DNA of 64,000 nucleotides, from positions 1,054,001 to 1,118,000 of the forward strand of contig NZ_CP087714.1 of assembly GCF_039641995.1 (NCBI RefSeq), in the 5' to 3' direction. Position numbers and translations under genes: made by a program. The stretch is from Geoglobus acetivorans. GTDB lineage: Archaea > Halobacteriota > Archaeoglobi > Archaeoglobales > Archaeoglobaceae. Positions 6,983 through 15,886 of the stretch are shown here, one piece after another. Positions within the stretch are counted from its first letter, which is position 1. Each line of letters begins with the position of its first letter. Below the pieces are notes generated by a model. It ran no database searches, was not told the DNA's origin, and worked only from the letters and a program-made list of their open reading frames with translations.

Positions 6983-8776
6983 ATGGATGCAGGAATGATG
7001 ATTAAAGTGGTTTTTCTACCCTCTGGCAAGAGAATTGAGTGTGAAGCTGGAAAGTCTATTCTTGAAATTGCTCAGAATGCTGGTGAAGGTATCAGAAGTC
7101 TTTGCGGAGGTAAGGGCGCCTGCGGCAAATGCAAGGTTATTGTAAGAAAAGGTGATTTCAGAATCAATCCCGAACCGCATGAAAAGTTTCTGAGCGAAAA
7201 TGAAAGAAAAGAGGGCACGGTTCTGGCATGTCAGGCCTTTCTTTTCAGCGATGCCGAGATATTTATCCCGGTAGAATCCAGACTTGAAAAGCAGCAGATC
7301 CTTGCAGATTTTATTGTTTCAGCCGGTGAACTGTCTCCTAATGTCAGGAAGGAGTTTTACCGTGATTCCTTCTTTCCAGAAGTAGTCTCACGAAAGGGTT
7401 ACACTCTCTCATGCAATCCAGAGGTCGAAGAAGGAGACTTCACTCTTGTTTTGAGGGGAAATGAAGTCATAGCTGTTGAGGAGGGAGATACGAGAGGGGA
7501 ATGCTTTGGGCTTGCCATTGACGTTGGCACAACCACGCTCGTCGCTGCGCTGGTGGACCTCAATACTGGAAAGGTGGTGAATATTGCTTCGGATTACAAC
7601 GGGCAGATAGTGTACGGAGAGGAGGTTCTTTCGAGAGTTGAATTTGTCTTCAGCAGAAAGGATGGGCTCAATATTCTTCAAAGAGCAGTTGTGGATTCGG
7701 TAAACGCTCTCATAGATAGGTTACTTGAAGGTTATTCCTCTCCGGAAAGAATCTATGACGTGGTGGCAGCCGGAAACACTTTGATGACTCATTTCTTCTT
7801 GAAAAGAGATATCGACTATCTCTTCAGGTCCTCAAGAGTTAGGGTGGAAAAGAAAGGCTTTGTCGATGAGGCGAAGAAAATGGGATTGAACGTGAATGAT
7901 AACGCCCTTGTATTTGCACTGCCCCCTGTGGGAAGGTATGTTGGGGGAGATATAGTGGGCGATGTTCTCGCAGCGGGTATCGCCGACTCTCCTTACCTTT
8001 CACTAATGGTCGATCTTGGCACGAACGGTGAAATTGTTCTGGGAAGTGAGGGCTGGGCGATCTCTACGAGCGTCGCATCTGGTCCTGCTTTTGAGGGTTA
8101 TGAGATAAAGCATGGCAGCAGGGCGGTGGAGGGGGCGATAGATCACGTCGAGATAAATGGCCATGGGGTTAAGTATACAGTAATCGGTGGTAAAAAGCCC
8201 AGGAGTATCTGTGGAAGTGGGCTGATAGACCTGCTTGCAGAGCTTTTCAGGAACGGAATTGTTGATTTTCAGGGAAATCTTGACAGGGAGCATGAGCGTG
8301 TGCGGAAAGGTGAGAGCGATTACGAATTTGTTGTCGCCTACGCCAGTGAAACCGAGACAGGAAAGGATATCGTTCTTACCCAGACCGACATTGACACGCT
8401 CATCAAATCGAAAGCTGCGGTTTGTGCCGGAATAGCAGTGCTGATCAAGAAAGCCGGAATAAGTCCTGCTGATGTGGAGCGGTTTTACATTGCCGGTGGC
8501 TTTGGATACTACATTGATTTCGAAAATGCCGTCACAATTGGACTTTTCCCGGAGCTGCCAAACGCCGAAGTGAAGCAGATAGGTAACGGTTCGCTGGCAG
8601 GAGCGTATCTTGTTCTGACATCACAGAAAAAGAGAAATCTTGCCGAAACAATGGCCAAGCTGATGACTTACTTCGACCTCAGCACGGATGCGGATTTTAT
8701 GGATGAATACAATGCTGCTCTCTCGCTACCCGGAAAACCTGAGCTTTTTCCGACGATCTATGACAGATATGTTTGA
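6983..8776 (+). CDS. RACo-like corrinoid protein activator (2Fe-2S + ASKHA ATPase)
   Basis: A protein of about 595 residues. The N-terminal 2Fe-2S domain has the plant-type pattern LCGGKGACGKCKV with a fourth Cys in LACQ. A linker and a DUF4445/RACo ASKHA domain follow, with phosphate loops AIDVGTTTLVAALVD, VAAGNTLMTHFFL, VDLGTNGEIVLG and AGGFGYYIDF. Family members use ATP to drive reduction of inactive Co(II) corrinoid to Co(I) in methyltransferase or CODH/ACS systems. No corrinoid protein is adjacent; the partner is probably encoded elsewhere. The start could be GTG 6980 or ATG 6983, 6995 or 6998, and none has a strong ribosome site. Confidence 0.88.
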   Translation: MDAGMMIKVVFLPSGKRIECEAGKSILEIAQNAGEGIRSLCGGKGACGKCKVIVRKGDFRINPEPHEKFLSENERKEGTVLACQAFLFSDAEIFIPVESRLEKQQILADFIVSAGELSPNVRKEFYRDSFFPEVVSRKGYTLSCNPEVEEGDFTLVLRGNEVIAVEEGDTRGECFGLAIDVGTTTLVAALVDLNTGKVVNIASDYNGQIVYGEEVLSRVEFVFSRKDGLNILQRAVVDSVNALIDRLLEGYSSPERIYDVVAAGNTLMTHFFLKRDIDYLFRSSRVRVEKKGFVDEAKKMGLNVNDNALVFALPPVGRYVGGDIVGDVLAAGIADSPYLSLMVDLGTNGEIVLGSEGWAISTSVASGPAFEGYEIKHGSRAVEGAIDHVEINGHGVKYTVIGGKKPRSICGSGLIDLLAELFRNGIVDFQGNLDREHERVRKGESDYEFVVAYASETETGKDIVLTQTDIDTLIKSKAAVCAGIAVLIKKAGISPADVERFYIAGGFGYYIDFENAVTIGLFPELPNAEVKQIGNGSLAGAYLVLTSQKKRNLAETMAKLMTYFDLSTDADFMDEYNAALSLPGKPELFPTIYDRYV

Positions 8777-8809
8777 AAAGCTTTATTTTCTTCAATCAGC
8801 ATTTGAATC

Positions 8810-9454
8810 ATGGATGTTGATATAATCCATTTTAAAAGGCCAGAAAAGCACAACGCTCTCGATCTCGACCATTTGAAGGAAATCTATGATGAATTGCGTG
8901 GTTGCAGGAACCCTGTTGTCATTTACGGGGAACCGAGCTTTTCTTCCGGACTCGATCTGAACTTCGTCCAGAATGCCAGCGAGCCAGAAATAATCGAATT
9001 TGCAGACATCGCCAATGACCTGATCCTCAGGATAGCATCGCATCCAAAACCGGTTGTTGCTTTTGTTAAGGGTTACACCTTTGGGGCTGGATTCAGCATA
9101 GCTCTGGCATGTGATGCAATAGTTGCGGACGAAAATGCGGTCTTTTCAACCGGATTTGCCAAGCTCGGAATTGCACCTGACATGGGAGTATCATTCCTCC
9201 TGCCCAGAATAACCGGATTAAAAAGGGCACTGAGGCTGCTCAGCACCGCCGAAAGATTTGGGGTTGATGAAGCAATCAGACTGGGGATAGTTGGCAGGAA
9301 GGGAAATCTGGATGATGCTGTGGATCTTGCCAGAAGAATGGACGGCAATTCAATAAAATACATAAAGGAGCTGGTTTATTCAGGTTTTAGAGAGCATGTA
9401 ATGAGAGAGAAGGAAATGGCTTTAAAATCAATCGAAGATATGAGAAGAACCTAA
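8810..9454 (+). CDS. Enoyl-CoA hydratase/isomerase family protein
   Basis: A 214-residue crotonase-fold protein, shorter than the usual 255-260 because the C-terminal helices are reduced. The oxyanion-hole segments are visible as SSGLDLNF and KGYTFGAGFSIALACDA. The position of catalytic glutamates is taken by KLGIAPDMGVSFLLPR, which has Asp rather than the typical Glu, so the exact reaction is uncertain. It lies 33 bases after the RACo-like gene and 36 bases before argC, all on the plus strand, but no pathway link is obvious. Confidence 0.8.
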   Translation: MDVDIIHFKRPEKHNALDLDHLKEIYDELRGCRNPVVIYGEPSFSSGLDLNFVQNASEPEIIEFADIANDLILRIASHPKPVVAFVKGYTFGAGFSIALACDAIVADENAVFSTGFAKLGIAPDMGVSFLLPRITGLKRALRLLSTAERFGVDEAIRLGIVGRKGNLDDAVDLARRMDGNSIKYIKELVYSGFREHVMREKEMALKSIEDMRRT

Positions 9455-9490
9455 TATCTCTCCCGCTTTACCCAGAATGGAGGTGGAAAA

Positions 9491-10492
9491 TTGATACGTG
9501 CAGGAATAATTGGAGGTACAGGATACACTGGTGGTGAGCTTTTAAGGATTCTCTCAAAACATCCTGAGGTTGAAGTTGTGGCTGTAACCTCAAGAAGAGA
9601 GAAAGGCAGGAAAATTCATGAGGTTCATCCGCATCTTAAGGGGTTTTATGAGATTGAATTCATCGAGCCTGATATTGATCGCCTTTCTGAATGTGATGTG
9701 GTGTTCACCGCAGTACCTCATGGAGAGGCAATGAGATACGTTCCCGAACTCTATGAATCTGGTTTGAAGGTGGTGGACCTTTCAGCAGATTACAGACTCA
9801 GAAAGGATAAATACGAGGAGGCTTACGGGAAAACGCATGAGGCGTACATCGAAGCAGTTTACGGGCTTACCGAGCTTCACAGAGAGGAGATTGCGAAAGC
9901 CCGACTTGTCGCAAATCCCGGATGTTACCCCACAGGAGCAATTCTTGCAGCAGCCCCTCTTGCAGAGCTGGAGTTGATTGAAAGGGTTATTTTCGACTCC
10001 AAGAGCGGAATCAGTGGGGCTGGAGTAAGTCCGACGGAATTCACTCACTATCCCAACCTTCACGAGGCTATCGTCCCATACAAGATTACGGACCACAGGC
10101 ATTATTATGAAATGGAACAGGAGCTGGGCAGATTTCAGGAGGACGTCAGGATCTCATTCACCCCCCAGGTCTTCCCCGGATCGAGGGGAATATTGACCAA
10201 CGCTCACATATTCCTGAAAGGAGAGCTTGAACAGGATGAACTGGAGAAAATATACAGAAAATTCTATGATTGTTCCTATTTCATAAGATTTCAGAAAGCT
10301 GTGAGGCTCAGCTATGTCAGGGGTAGCAATTTTGCTGATATATCCATAAACAGGGGTGCTGACAGGGCCGTCGTCGTCTCTGCAATAGACAATCTTGTCA
10401 AGGGAGCGAGCGGACAGGCTGTGCAGAACATGAATGTGATGTTTGGGCTTGATGAGTGGGCGGGCCTTGATTTCCCACCACTCTTTCCGTAG
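9491..10492 (+). CDS. argC: N-acetyl-gamma-glutamyl-phosphate reductase (ArgC/LysY)
   Basis: The enzyme reduces N-acetyl-glutamyl phosphate (or its lysine-pathway LysW analogue) with NADPH, the third step of arginine synthesis. N-terminal NADP loop: GIIGGTGYTGGELLRIL. Catalytic cysteine: VANPGCYPTGAIL. Also SKSGISGAG and a histidine-rich TDHRHYYEMEQEL. At 333 residues it is full length. The start is TTG 9491, backed by GGAGGTG at 9478-9484. argH lies far away at 55.3 kb, so arginine genes are dispersed. Confidence 0.93.
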   Translation: MIRAGIIGGTGYTGGELLRILSKHPEVEVVAVTSRREKGRKIHEVHPHLKGFYEIEFIEPDIDRLSECDVVFTAVPHGEAMRYVPELYESGLKVVDLSADYRLRKDKYEEAYGKTHEAYIEAVYGLTELHREEIAKARLVANPGCYPTGAILAAAPLAELELIERVIFDSKSGISGAGVSPTEFTHYPNLHEAIVPYKITDHRHYYEMEQELGRFQEDVRISFTPQVFPGSRGILTNAHIFLKGELEQDELEKIYRKFYDCSYFIRFQKAVRLSYVRGSNFADISINRGADRAVVVSAIDNLVKGASGQAVQNMNVMFGLDEWAGLDFPPLFP

Positions 10493-10504
10493 AGGTGAGG
10501 TATT

Positions 10505-12001
10505 ATGGATGGGGTATTTCAGAACGAACTGGTAAAAGAGCTTGTTGAGAAATACAGGGTTTTGTGGTCAATAGACCACGCAAAAGCCCTCATGGCGTGG
10601 GATAATGAAACCTACATGCCGAAGGGCGGAGTCGAAGAAAGGGCAATGGCCATGGCAAACCTCAGCACGCTTGAGCAGAAACTGATGCTCGATCCTGACT
10701 TCGTCTCTTTGCTTGAGAGGGCGGAGGGAGCTGAAAACCTGAATGAATATGAAAGGGGAGTTTTAAGAGTACTGCGGAGGAATATAGATTATCTCAGAAA
10801 GATACCTCCGGAGATTATCTTTGAGATTGCCAAAACGTCTCAGGAAGCTGTGCAGATTTGGGACGAGGCGAGAAGAAAGAATGACTTCGAGAAATTCAGA
10901 CCCTACCTTGAAAAGCTCTCCAGTCTCGCAAGAGAGGTTGCTGAAAAGCTAGGGTATGAGGATCATCCATACAGCGCTCTGCTCGATCTCCATGAAGAGG
11001 GGCTGGACATCAAAAAGGCTGACAGGATATTTGACGAGGTTATCCCTGCATCGAAGAAAATACTCGAAAAAGTCAGAGAAGACAATCTGTTCCCGGATAC
11101 GCACCCGCTTGAGGAGGCAAAATATGAAACATCCGCTATGGAGAAAGTGAACAGAGAGCTTCTCGATTTGCTTGGGTACTCATGGGAAAGAGGACGACTT
11201 GACGTCAGCCCTCATCCGTTCACGATAACGCTTGGGATTGGAGATGTGAGAATCACGACACGGTATGAGGGGTTTGATTTCAAGAGAGCGATGTTCTCGA
11301 CAATCCATGAATTCGGACATGCTCTGTACGAATTGCAGGTGGACGAGAGGCTGAAGATGTCCCCCATCGCAGGTGGTGTAAGTCTCGGAATTCACGAAAG
11401 CCAGAGCAGGTTAATGGAGAATATTATCGGGAGAAGCAGAGCCTTTGTGTCACTTATTAGGCCATTGCTGGAGAAACATCTCGACTTCGTCAGAGATTAC
11501 GATGATGACGAGCTTTACAGATACTTCAACACGGTTAAGCCCGGCCTCATAAGAGTGGATGCAGACGAGCTTACGTATAACTTCCACATTTATCTCAGGT
11601 ACAAGCTTGAGAAGCTGCTCATTGCAGGCGAGATTGCTGTGGGTGATTTACCGGAACTCTGGAATGAGGAAATGGAAAATCTGCTTGGAATACGGCCGAC
11701 AACTTACAGTGAGGGCGTACTTCAGGACATCCACTGGAGCCATGCTTCCTTCGGCTACTTCCCAACATACACTCTGGGGAACGTGGTTGCAGGGCAGATC
11801 TGGACAGAGATTGTAAAGGAGATTGATTTTGAAGATACAGTACGAAACGGAAAATTCGAGGAGATTTACGGTTTCCTGAAAGAAAAGATCCACAGGTGGG
11901 GTGGCACCCATTCACCCCAGGAGCTGCTGAAAAGGAACTTTGGAAGGGGATATGATCCGGAATCACTAATAGCTTACCTCAAGCAGAAGTATACCGGATA
12001 A
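10505..12001 (+). CDS. M32-family metallocarboxypeptidase (thermostable carboxypeptidase 1)
   Basis: A 498-residue cytosolic zinc carboxypeptidase with the M32 signatures IHEFGHALYE (HExxH-like zinc motif), downstream ligand region GIHESQSRLMEN, and the conserved VKPGLIRVDADELTYN and HWSHASFGYFPTYTLGN blocks. It releases C-terminal amino acids, probably during peptide turnover. The start ATG is 13 bases after argC with GAGGTGAGG between them, so the two are likely co-transcribed. A T-rich stretch follows the stop. Confidence 0.95.
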   Translation: MDGVFQNELVKELVEKYRVLWSIDHAKALMAWDNETYMPKGGVEERAMAMANLSTLEQKLMLDPDFVSLLERAEGAENLNEYERGVLRVLRRNIDYLRKIPPEIIFEIAKTSQEAVQIWDEARRKNDFEKFRPYLEKLSSLAREVAEKLGYEDHPYSALLDLHEEGLDIKKADRIFDEVIPASKKILEKVREDNLFPDTHPLEEAKYETSAMEKVNRELLDLLGYSWERGRLDVSPHPFTITLGIGDVRITTRYEGFDFKRAMFSTIHEFGHALYELQVDERLKMSPIAGGVSLGIHESQSRLMENIIGRSRAFVSLIRPLLEKHLDFVRDYDDDELYRYFNTVKPGLIRVDADELTYNFHIYLRYKLEKLLIAGEIAVGDLPELWNEEMENLLGIRPTTYSEGVLQDIHWSHASFGYFPTYTLGNVVAGQIWTEIVKEIDFEDTVRNGKFEEIYGFLKEKIHRWGGTHSPQELLKRNFGRGYDPESLIAYLKQKYTG

Positions 12002-12012
12002 CGGGGCATTTC

Positions 12013-12030
12013 CGTTTTTTCCATTTTTTT
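12013..12030 (+). terminator. Oligo-T terminator after the carboxypeptidase gene
   Basis: Two T-runs (six and seven T) within 20 bases follow the carboxypeptidase stop at 12001. Oligo-T tracts are the intrinsic stop signal of archaeal RNA polymerase. The tRNA gene on the other strand begins 22 bases further on. Confidence 0.5.
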
Positions 12031-12052
12031 GAAAATTGAAAAACCTGTTTAG

Positions 12053-12133
12053 CGCCGGGGGTGGGATTCGAACCCACGCGGGCATAGCCCACGCGCTCTC
12101 CAGGCGCGCGCCTTACCACTCGGCAACCCCGGC
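12053..12133 (-). tRNA. tRNA-Ser (anticodon GGA)
   Basis: Read on the minus strand, the gene starts GCCGGGG and ends CCCCGGC plus discriminator G, a perfect 7-bp acceptor stem. The D-arm is GCCGAGTGGTAAGGC. The anticodon arm has GCGCGCCTGGAGAGCGCG-like pairing with anticodon GGA (codons UCC/UCU). There is an extra class II variable arm (GGGC..GCCC) and a T-arm GTGGGTTCGAATCCCAC. No intron and no encoded CCA. Serine identity follows from the anticodon, the long variable arm and G73. Confidence 0.95.
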
Positions 12134-12155
12134 TTGCCAGCGACTATGCGGAGTT

Positions 12156-12163
12156 GAAATATA
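12156..12163 (-). promoter_or_regulatory. TATA box of tRNA-Ser
   Basis: On the minus strand TTATATTT lies 23-30 bases before the 5' end of the tRNA, the expected archaeal spacing. Confidence 0.6.
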
Positions 12164-12234
12164 AGTATTGTGCTGAGCACTCATTGCATGTATCTGTGGC
12201 ATTTATTTATTTTCATGCCGGCAAAATTGGGGTT

Positions 12235-12750
12235 TCAGAATTCCCTGAACATCTCTTTGGAAATGCTGCAGAGCGGACAGATTTCTGGAGGGGTGCCAGT
12301 GAAAATGTATCCGCAGTTGGGACACACGTAAATTTTCTCCTCGAATGCCTTATCTCTGCCACTCTCCACGAGGACTCTGAGCTTTCTGTAAACTTCTGCA
12401 TGTTCTTTTTCAGCCTCGAGCGCCCACCTGAATGATGTTGCAGCCCTTTTTCTGTTTTCCCTTATTGCAGTATCGTAAAATTCGGGATACATTGTCTCGA
12501 TCTCATAGGTCTCTCCCTTTATCGCTTCATCCAGGTTTTTCAGAGGGTCTTCGATTTCTTTTTCTTTCAGGGCTTTCAGGTGGTTCTTTGCATGCACAAA
12601 TTCTGAAAATGAGAACGCTTCGAAAACTCTCGCGAGGTTTTTCAGACCCTTCTCCTTTGCAATTTCCGAAAAGATTCTGTACTTTATACTGGCCTGACTC
12701 TCGCCTGAAAATGCATTTTTCAAATTATCTTCGGTGGACACTTTTATCAC
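12235..12750 (-). CDS. rbr: Rubrerythrin
   Basis: A 171-residue cytosolic peroxide-scavenging di-iron protein of anaerobes. Residues 1-135 form the ferritin-like four-helix bundle with iron ligands in FSGESQASIKY, FSFSEFVHAKNH and ALEAEKEHAEVY. Residues 140-170 form the rubredoxin-like iron site: YVCPNCGYIF and PEICPLCS. It reduces hydrogen peroxide with electrons from rubredoxin/NADH systems. It is transcribed alone and reads toward the tRNA gene. Confidence 0.95.
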   Translation of the reverse strand: MIKVSTEDNLKNAFSGESQASIKYRIFSEIAKEKGLKNLARVFEAFSFSEFVHAKNHLKALKEKEIEDPLKNLDEAIKGETYEIETMYPEFYDTAIRENRKRAATSFRWALEAEKEHAEVYRKLRVLVESGRDKAFEEKIYVCPNCGYIFTGTPPEICPLCSISKEMFREF

Positions 12751-12791
12751 CGGAGATTAATATGAAAAATCCTGATAAATAGTTTTCGCGG

Positions 12792-13319
12792 TCATTTCAT
12801 GTACTGTAAAATTTGTGCCCTCAGTATTTTGTAGCTCTCATCGTCAAACCCTCTCTTGTATTCTCTCAGTAGCTTTTTCAGCTCCTCGTTTTTCATGAGT
12901 CTTAGCCTTGAGTTCAGATATACTGTGAACTGTGTGAGGTTGGACGGTCTGCATTTTATGACGCCCCTTTCGAAGTCTATGAACACGATTCTGTCAGAGA
13001 TGATTATGTGTCTATCAGGGTGATTCATTTCTTCTTTCTGGATTCCCAGCGCGTCCAGTTTCCTGCAAATATCCAGTATTTTGCCGAGAGTTTCGCTGCT
13101 CAGCTCGTTGATCACATCTTTTATCGGTTTGCCTTCTATGAACTCCATTTCGATTTCAAGTTTTTCCGGATTTATTGAGTAAAGCCGGGGTACAAAATCG
13201 AACTCCTGCAGAAGGCTGAGAAATCCTGCTTCCTTCCAGAAATTGTATCTGTACTCCGGGAAGAATTGTTTTATTGCCCTGTCTCCTTCCACCCTTACTA
13301 CTGAATGCCTGCCCCTCAT
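12792..13319 (-). CDS. Small RIO/Bud32-like protein kinase
   Basis: A 175-residue minimal kinase fold. It has a lysine in DRAIKQFFPEYRYNFWKEAGF (ATP lysine and helix C Glu), a hinge region MEFIEGKPIKDVI, a catalytic loop MNHPDRHIII (HxD-like) and a metal motif VFIDFERGV (DFG-like DFE). It is much shorter than canonical kinases and closest in style to Bud32/ABC1-like archaeal kinases. The ATG overlaps the DtxR-FeoA gene by four bases, so it is the third gene of the feoB operon. A role in iron signalling is inferred from that position only. Confidence 0.7.
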   Translation of the reverse strand: MRGRHSVVRVEGDRAIKQFFPEYRYNFWKEAGFLSLLQEFDFVPRLYSINPEKLEIEMEFIEGKPIKDVINELSSETLGKILDICRKLDALGIQKEEMNHPDRHIIISDRIVFIDFERGVIKCRPSNLTQFTVYLNSRLRLMKNEELKKLLREYKRGFDDESYKILRAQILQYMK

Positions 13320-13927
13320 ACTCTCATTACATGGATGCTCTCGGCAATTTTTTCGTCTATGGCAATCTGAGAGTTCCCGAGCTGTATTAGGTAGGCAGGA
13401 TAGACTCTCATTACTCTGATTCTTTTTCCTGGTAGGATTCCCAGGGATATCAGTTTCTTGATGGTCGATTCATCCCCTGAAAGGTATTTGATTTCACCAT
13501 GTTCTCCGGGTGATAGAGATGTAAGTCTTACGACAAGGCTTTTGACCTCTTCTTCTCCCCTCAGGCAGCATTCCCCTCTGGGTATTTCTCTGCCGTGGGG
13601 GCATACGGATGGATGGCCGAGAAGTGTGCAGATAGCCTCTTCAACCTCTTCGCTGATGACATGCTCGAACCTGCATGCTGAACTCTCTACTTCCCTGTCG
13701 CTTGCCCTCAGCACATCGTGTAAAAGCCTCTCAGCAAGTCTGTGAAGTCTGATTATCTTCTTTGCCCTTTCAAGTCCTTTTTCAGTGAGCTTTTTTCCGT
13801 CGATGTATTTTTTCTTTTGCAGCTCAGACAAGGTCTCGATGTCAGGTTCGGGAAACTCCTCATTTTTTTCAACAGTCCTGACATAGATTTCCTTTAAGGC
13901 ATTTTCAATTCTTTCGTCATTTCTCAT
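13316..13927 (-). CDS. DtxR/MntR-family metal-dependent repressor with FeoA-like domain
   Basis: Residues 1-60 hold a winged-helix region (PDIETLSELQKKKYIDGKKL, EKGLERAKKIIRLHRLAERL). Residues 60-120 hold the dimerisation/metal domain with SSACRFEHVISEEVEEAICT and HPSVCPHG, typical DtxR metal ligands (Cys, Glu, His). The last 75 residues form an SH3-like FeoA domain. The N-terminus is a little short for a complete DNA-binding helix-turn-helix. It would sense Fe(II) or Mn(II). Overlaps with feoB (4 bases) and the kinase (4 bases) show one operon, and the DtxR-like palindrome before feoB is its likely site. Confidence 0.88.
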   Translation of the reverse strand: MRNDERIENALKEIYVRTVEKNEEFPEPDIETLSELQKKKYIDGKKLTEKGLERAKKIIRLHRLAERLLHDVLRASDREVESSACRFEHVISEEVEEAICTLLGHPSVCPHGREIPRGECCLRGEEEVKSLVVRLTSLSPGEHGEIKYLSGDESTIKKLISLGILPGKRIRVMRVYPAYLIQLGNSQIAIDEKIAESIHVMRV

Positions 13928-15855
13928 AACAGCACCTCAAGAACTTCTCTTACTATAAATCCTGCTGTGAATGCTATTGTGAGTGCTGTCAATGCAGTTA
14001 TGACTGCAAACTTCCAGCCCCTCTCCTTTCCTATTACGGAGAACTGGGCTATGCATGGCACAAAGAGCGTTAGCACGACCATTGAAACTATAGTCTGATT
14101 GTAATCGAGCAAACCCCCTGAGACCAGATCGTAAAGACCGGCAGTGCCATAATCTCTTCTGAAGAACCCGTACAGAAATATTTCACCCATTTTGGGTGGG
14201 AGCCCGAGAACTTCAGCAGGTCGCCCAAGGAGTCCGACAACAAGATCGAAGACTGTTGTGATTCTCCCCACCCATATTGCAACGCTTATGAGCAGAAATA
14301 TTGGCAACACCTCTTTAAAATACCATTCTAGTCTTGAGACGGTTTTCATCACGATATTGGAAAGCGATGGAATCCTCAGAGGAGGGATTTCCATGTAAAA
14401 TGACGGAGCCTCTCCGGGAAGGTATTTTCCTGCAAGCAACCCAATCGCAAGCAGTATGGTGAAAACCGAAAACGCCCATACGGCAAGAGCGAAAGAATCA
14501 GGGACGATACCGAGGATTATTCCAAGCTGTGCCGAGCAGGGTATTGCGACCGCGAGCATGAGGGTTGCGATTATTCTCTCCCTCCTTGACTCAAGCACCC
14601 TTGTAACTATTACTGCCATTGTCCCGCAGCCGAGACCGAGCACCATGGGTATGATTGCCCTGCCACTCAGGCCAATTTTCTTGAAAAGCCTGTCAAGCAG
14701 CATGGCCATTCGTGGGAGAAATCCCGAATCTTCCAGTATTGAAAATGCGAGGAAGAACATTGTAACGATGGGGAATATTATCGCCAGAGCATACCTCAGA
14801 CCGAGTGTTATCACTCCGTATTCTCCGCCGATAAGTTCTCTTATCCAGTAATTAGGAATGCTGGACTCCAGCCAGGTATTCAGCGGTACGTTGATGATCG
14901 TTTCATACCAGGATTCGATTGCATCAACCATTATCTGGGCACCTATGACGCCAGCAAAAAGGTAGAGGAAGTACAGCGCCGCTATGCTCATCGGAATTGC
15001 GGTAACCGGGTTGAGACTCAACTCGTTTATTTTGTCATATATTCTCCTTTTTTTCTCGATCTGAACTACTGCGTCTTTTAGTAACTCTTCTGAGAGTCTC
15101 TGATACTCCATCGCCAGCAGGTATGCTATAGATCTTCCCATTTTTCTTCTCAGTTCGGAGAGTTTCTCTTCGTCTATACTCAGTTTTTCTATCACATCTC
15201 TGTCGTTTGAAAGGGCGAGAATTGCCAGCAACTTCTTGCTGATGGTACTTTCCTGAGTAATCAGGCTTTCAGCCTCTTTTATCGCCCCCTCCAGTGCTGG
15301 TGAAAATTTAAATGTTCTTTTTTCGAGCCGGGTTTTGCTCAGCTCTTCAATTTTCTTCAAGAGCTCTTTTATCCCCTTCCCTTTTACAGCAACTGTCTTT
15401 ATAACGGGAATTCCAAGTCTCTCCTCCAGTTTCTTTTCGTCTATCACCATTCCAGCTTTTTCGGCTTCATCCACTGCATTCAGAACAAGGATTACGTTAA
15501 AACTCGTTTCGAGCAATTGCAATGTCAGCGGCAACCCTCTTTCGATATTCTTGGCGTCAACGACATTTACTATGACTTTCGGCTTTGAATTGAGGATTAT
15601 GTCCTTTGCAACTCTCTCCTCCTCTGTTATTGAGAACAGAGAGTACATTCCGGGCAGATCCGCAACTGTGAGGTTCAGACTTTTTATCTTTCCTGTGAGA
15701 ATATCCACGGTCGTGCCCGGGTAATTGGAGACATCCGCATATCTCCCAGTGAGCTTGTGGAAAATTACGCTCTTTCCAACATTCGGGTTTCCGACAAGAA
15801 GGACATCGTAATCTGAGCGTGTGTGCTGTGTGGACTCTGTACCGTGACAGTGCAT
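13924..15855 (-). CDS. feoB: Ferrous iron transporter FeoB
   Basis: A 643-residue membrane GTPase-type Fe(II) importer. The N-terminal G domain shows G1 GNPNVGKSVIFHKLTG, G2 NYPGTTVD, G3 DLPGMYSL and G4 NAVDEAEK. A helical spacer follows. The membrane part (residues about 280-640) carries the Gate motifs: PRMAMLLDRLFKKIGLSGRA with GLGCGTMAV, and LFVPCIAQF. Length is normal for archaeal FeoB. It is the first gene of the operon with the metal repressor and a small kinase. The start codon lies two bases after an operator-like palindrome, so the transcript is leaderless. Confidence 0.96.
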   Translation of the reverse strand: MHCHGTESTQHTRSDYDVLLVGNPNVGKSVIFHKLTGRYADVSNYPGTTVDILTGKIKSLNLTVADLPGMYSLFSITEEERVAKDIILNSKPKVIVNVVDAKNIERGLPLTLQLLETSFNVILVLNAVDEAEKAGMVIDEKKLEERLGIPVIKTVAVKGKGIKELLKKIEELSKTRLEKRTFKFSPALEGAIKEAESLITQESTISKKLLAILALSNDRDVIEKLSIDEEKLSELRRKMGRSIAYLLAMEYQRLSEELLKDAVVQIEKKRRIYDKINELSLNPVTAIPMSIAALYFLYLFAGVIGAQIMVDAIESWYETIINVPLNTWLESSIPNYWIRELIGGEYGVITLGLRYALAIIFPIVTMFFLAFSILEDSGFLPRMAMLLDRLFKKIGLSGRAIIPMVLGLGCGTMAVIVTRVLESRRERIIATLMLAVAIPCSAQLGIILGIVPDSFALAVWAFSVFTILLAIGLLAGKYLPGEAPSFYMEIPPLRIPSLSNIVMKTVSRLEWYFKEVLPIFLLISVAIWVGRITTVFDLVVGLLGRPAEVLGLPPKMGEIFLYGFFRRDYGTAGLYDLVSGGLLDYNQTIVSMVVLTLFVPCIAQFSVIGKERGWKFAVITALTALTIAFTAGFIVREVLEVLL

Positions 15856-15856
15856 A

Positions 15857-15883
15857 TTTTAGGGTAACCTAAAAATTATATAA
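15857..15883 (-). promoter_or_regulatory. feoB promoter with DtxR-type operator
   Basis: TTTTAGGGTAACCTAAAA (15857-15874) is a 7-4-7 inverted repeat closely resembling DtxR/IdeR/MDR1 boxes (TTAGGTTAxCCTAA type). It sits between the TATA box TTATATAA (15876-15883) and the feoB ATG (15855). A repressor bound here would cover the transcription start. The likely ligand is the DtxR-FeoA protein encoded by the second gene of the operon. Confidence 0.75.
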
Positions 15884-15886
15884 ATT

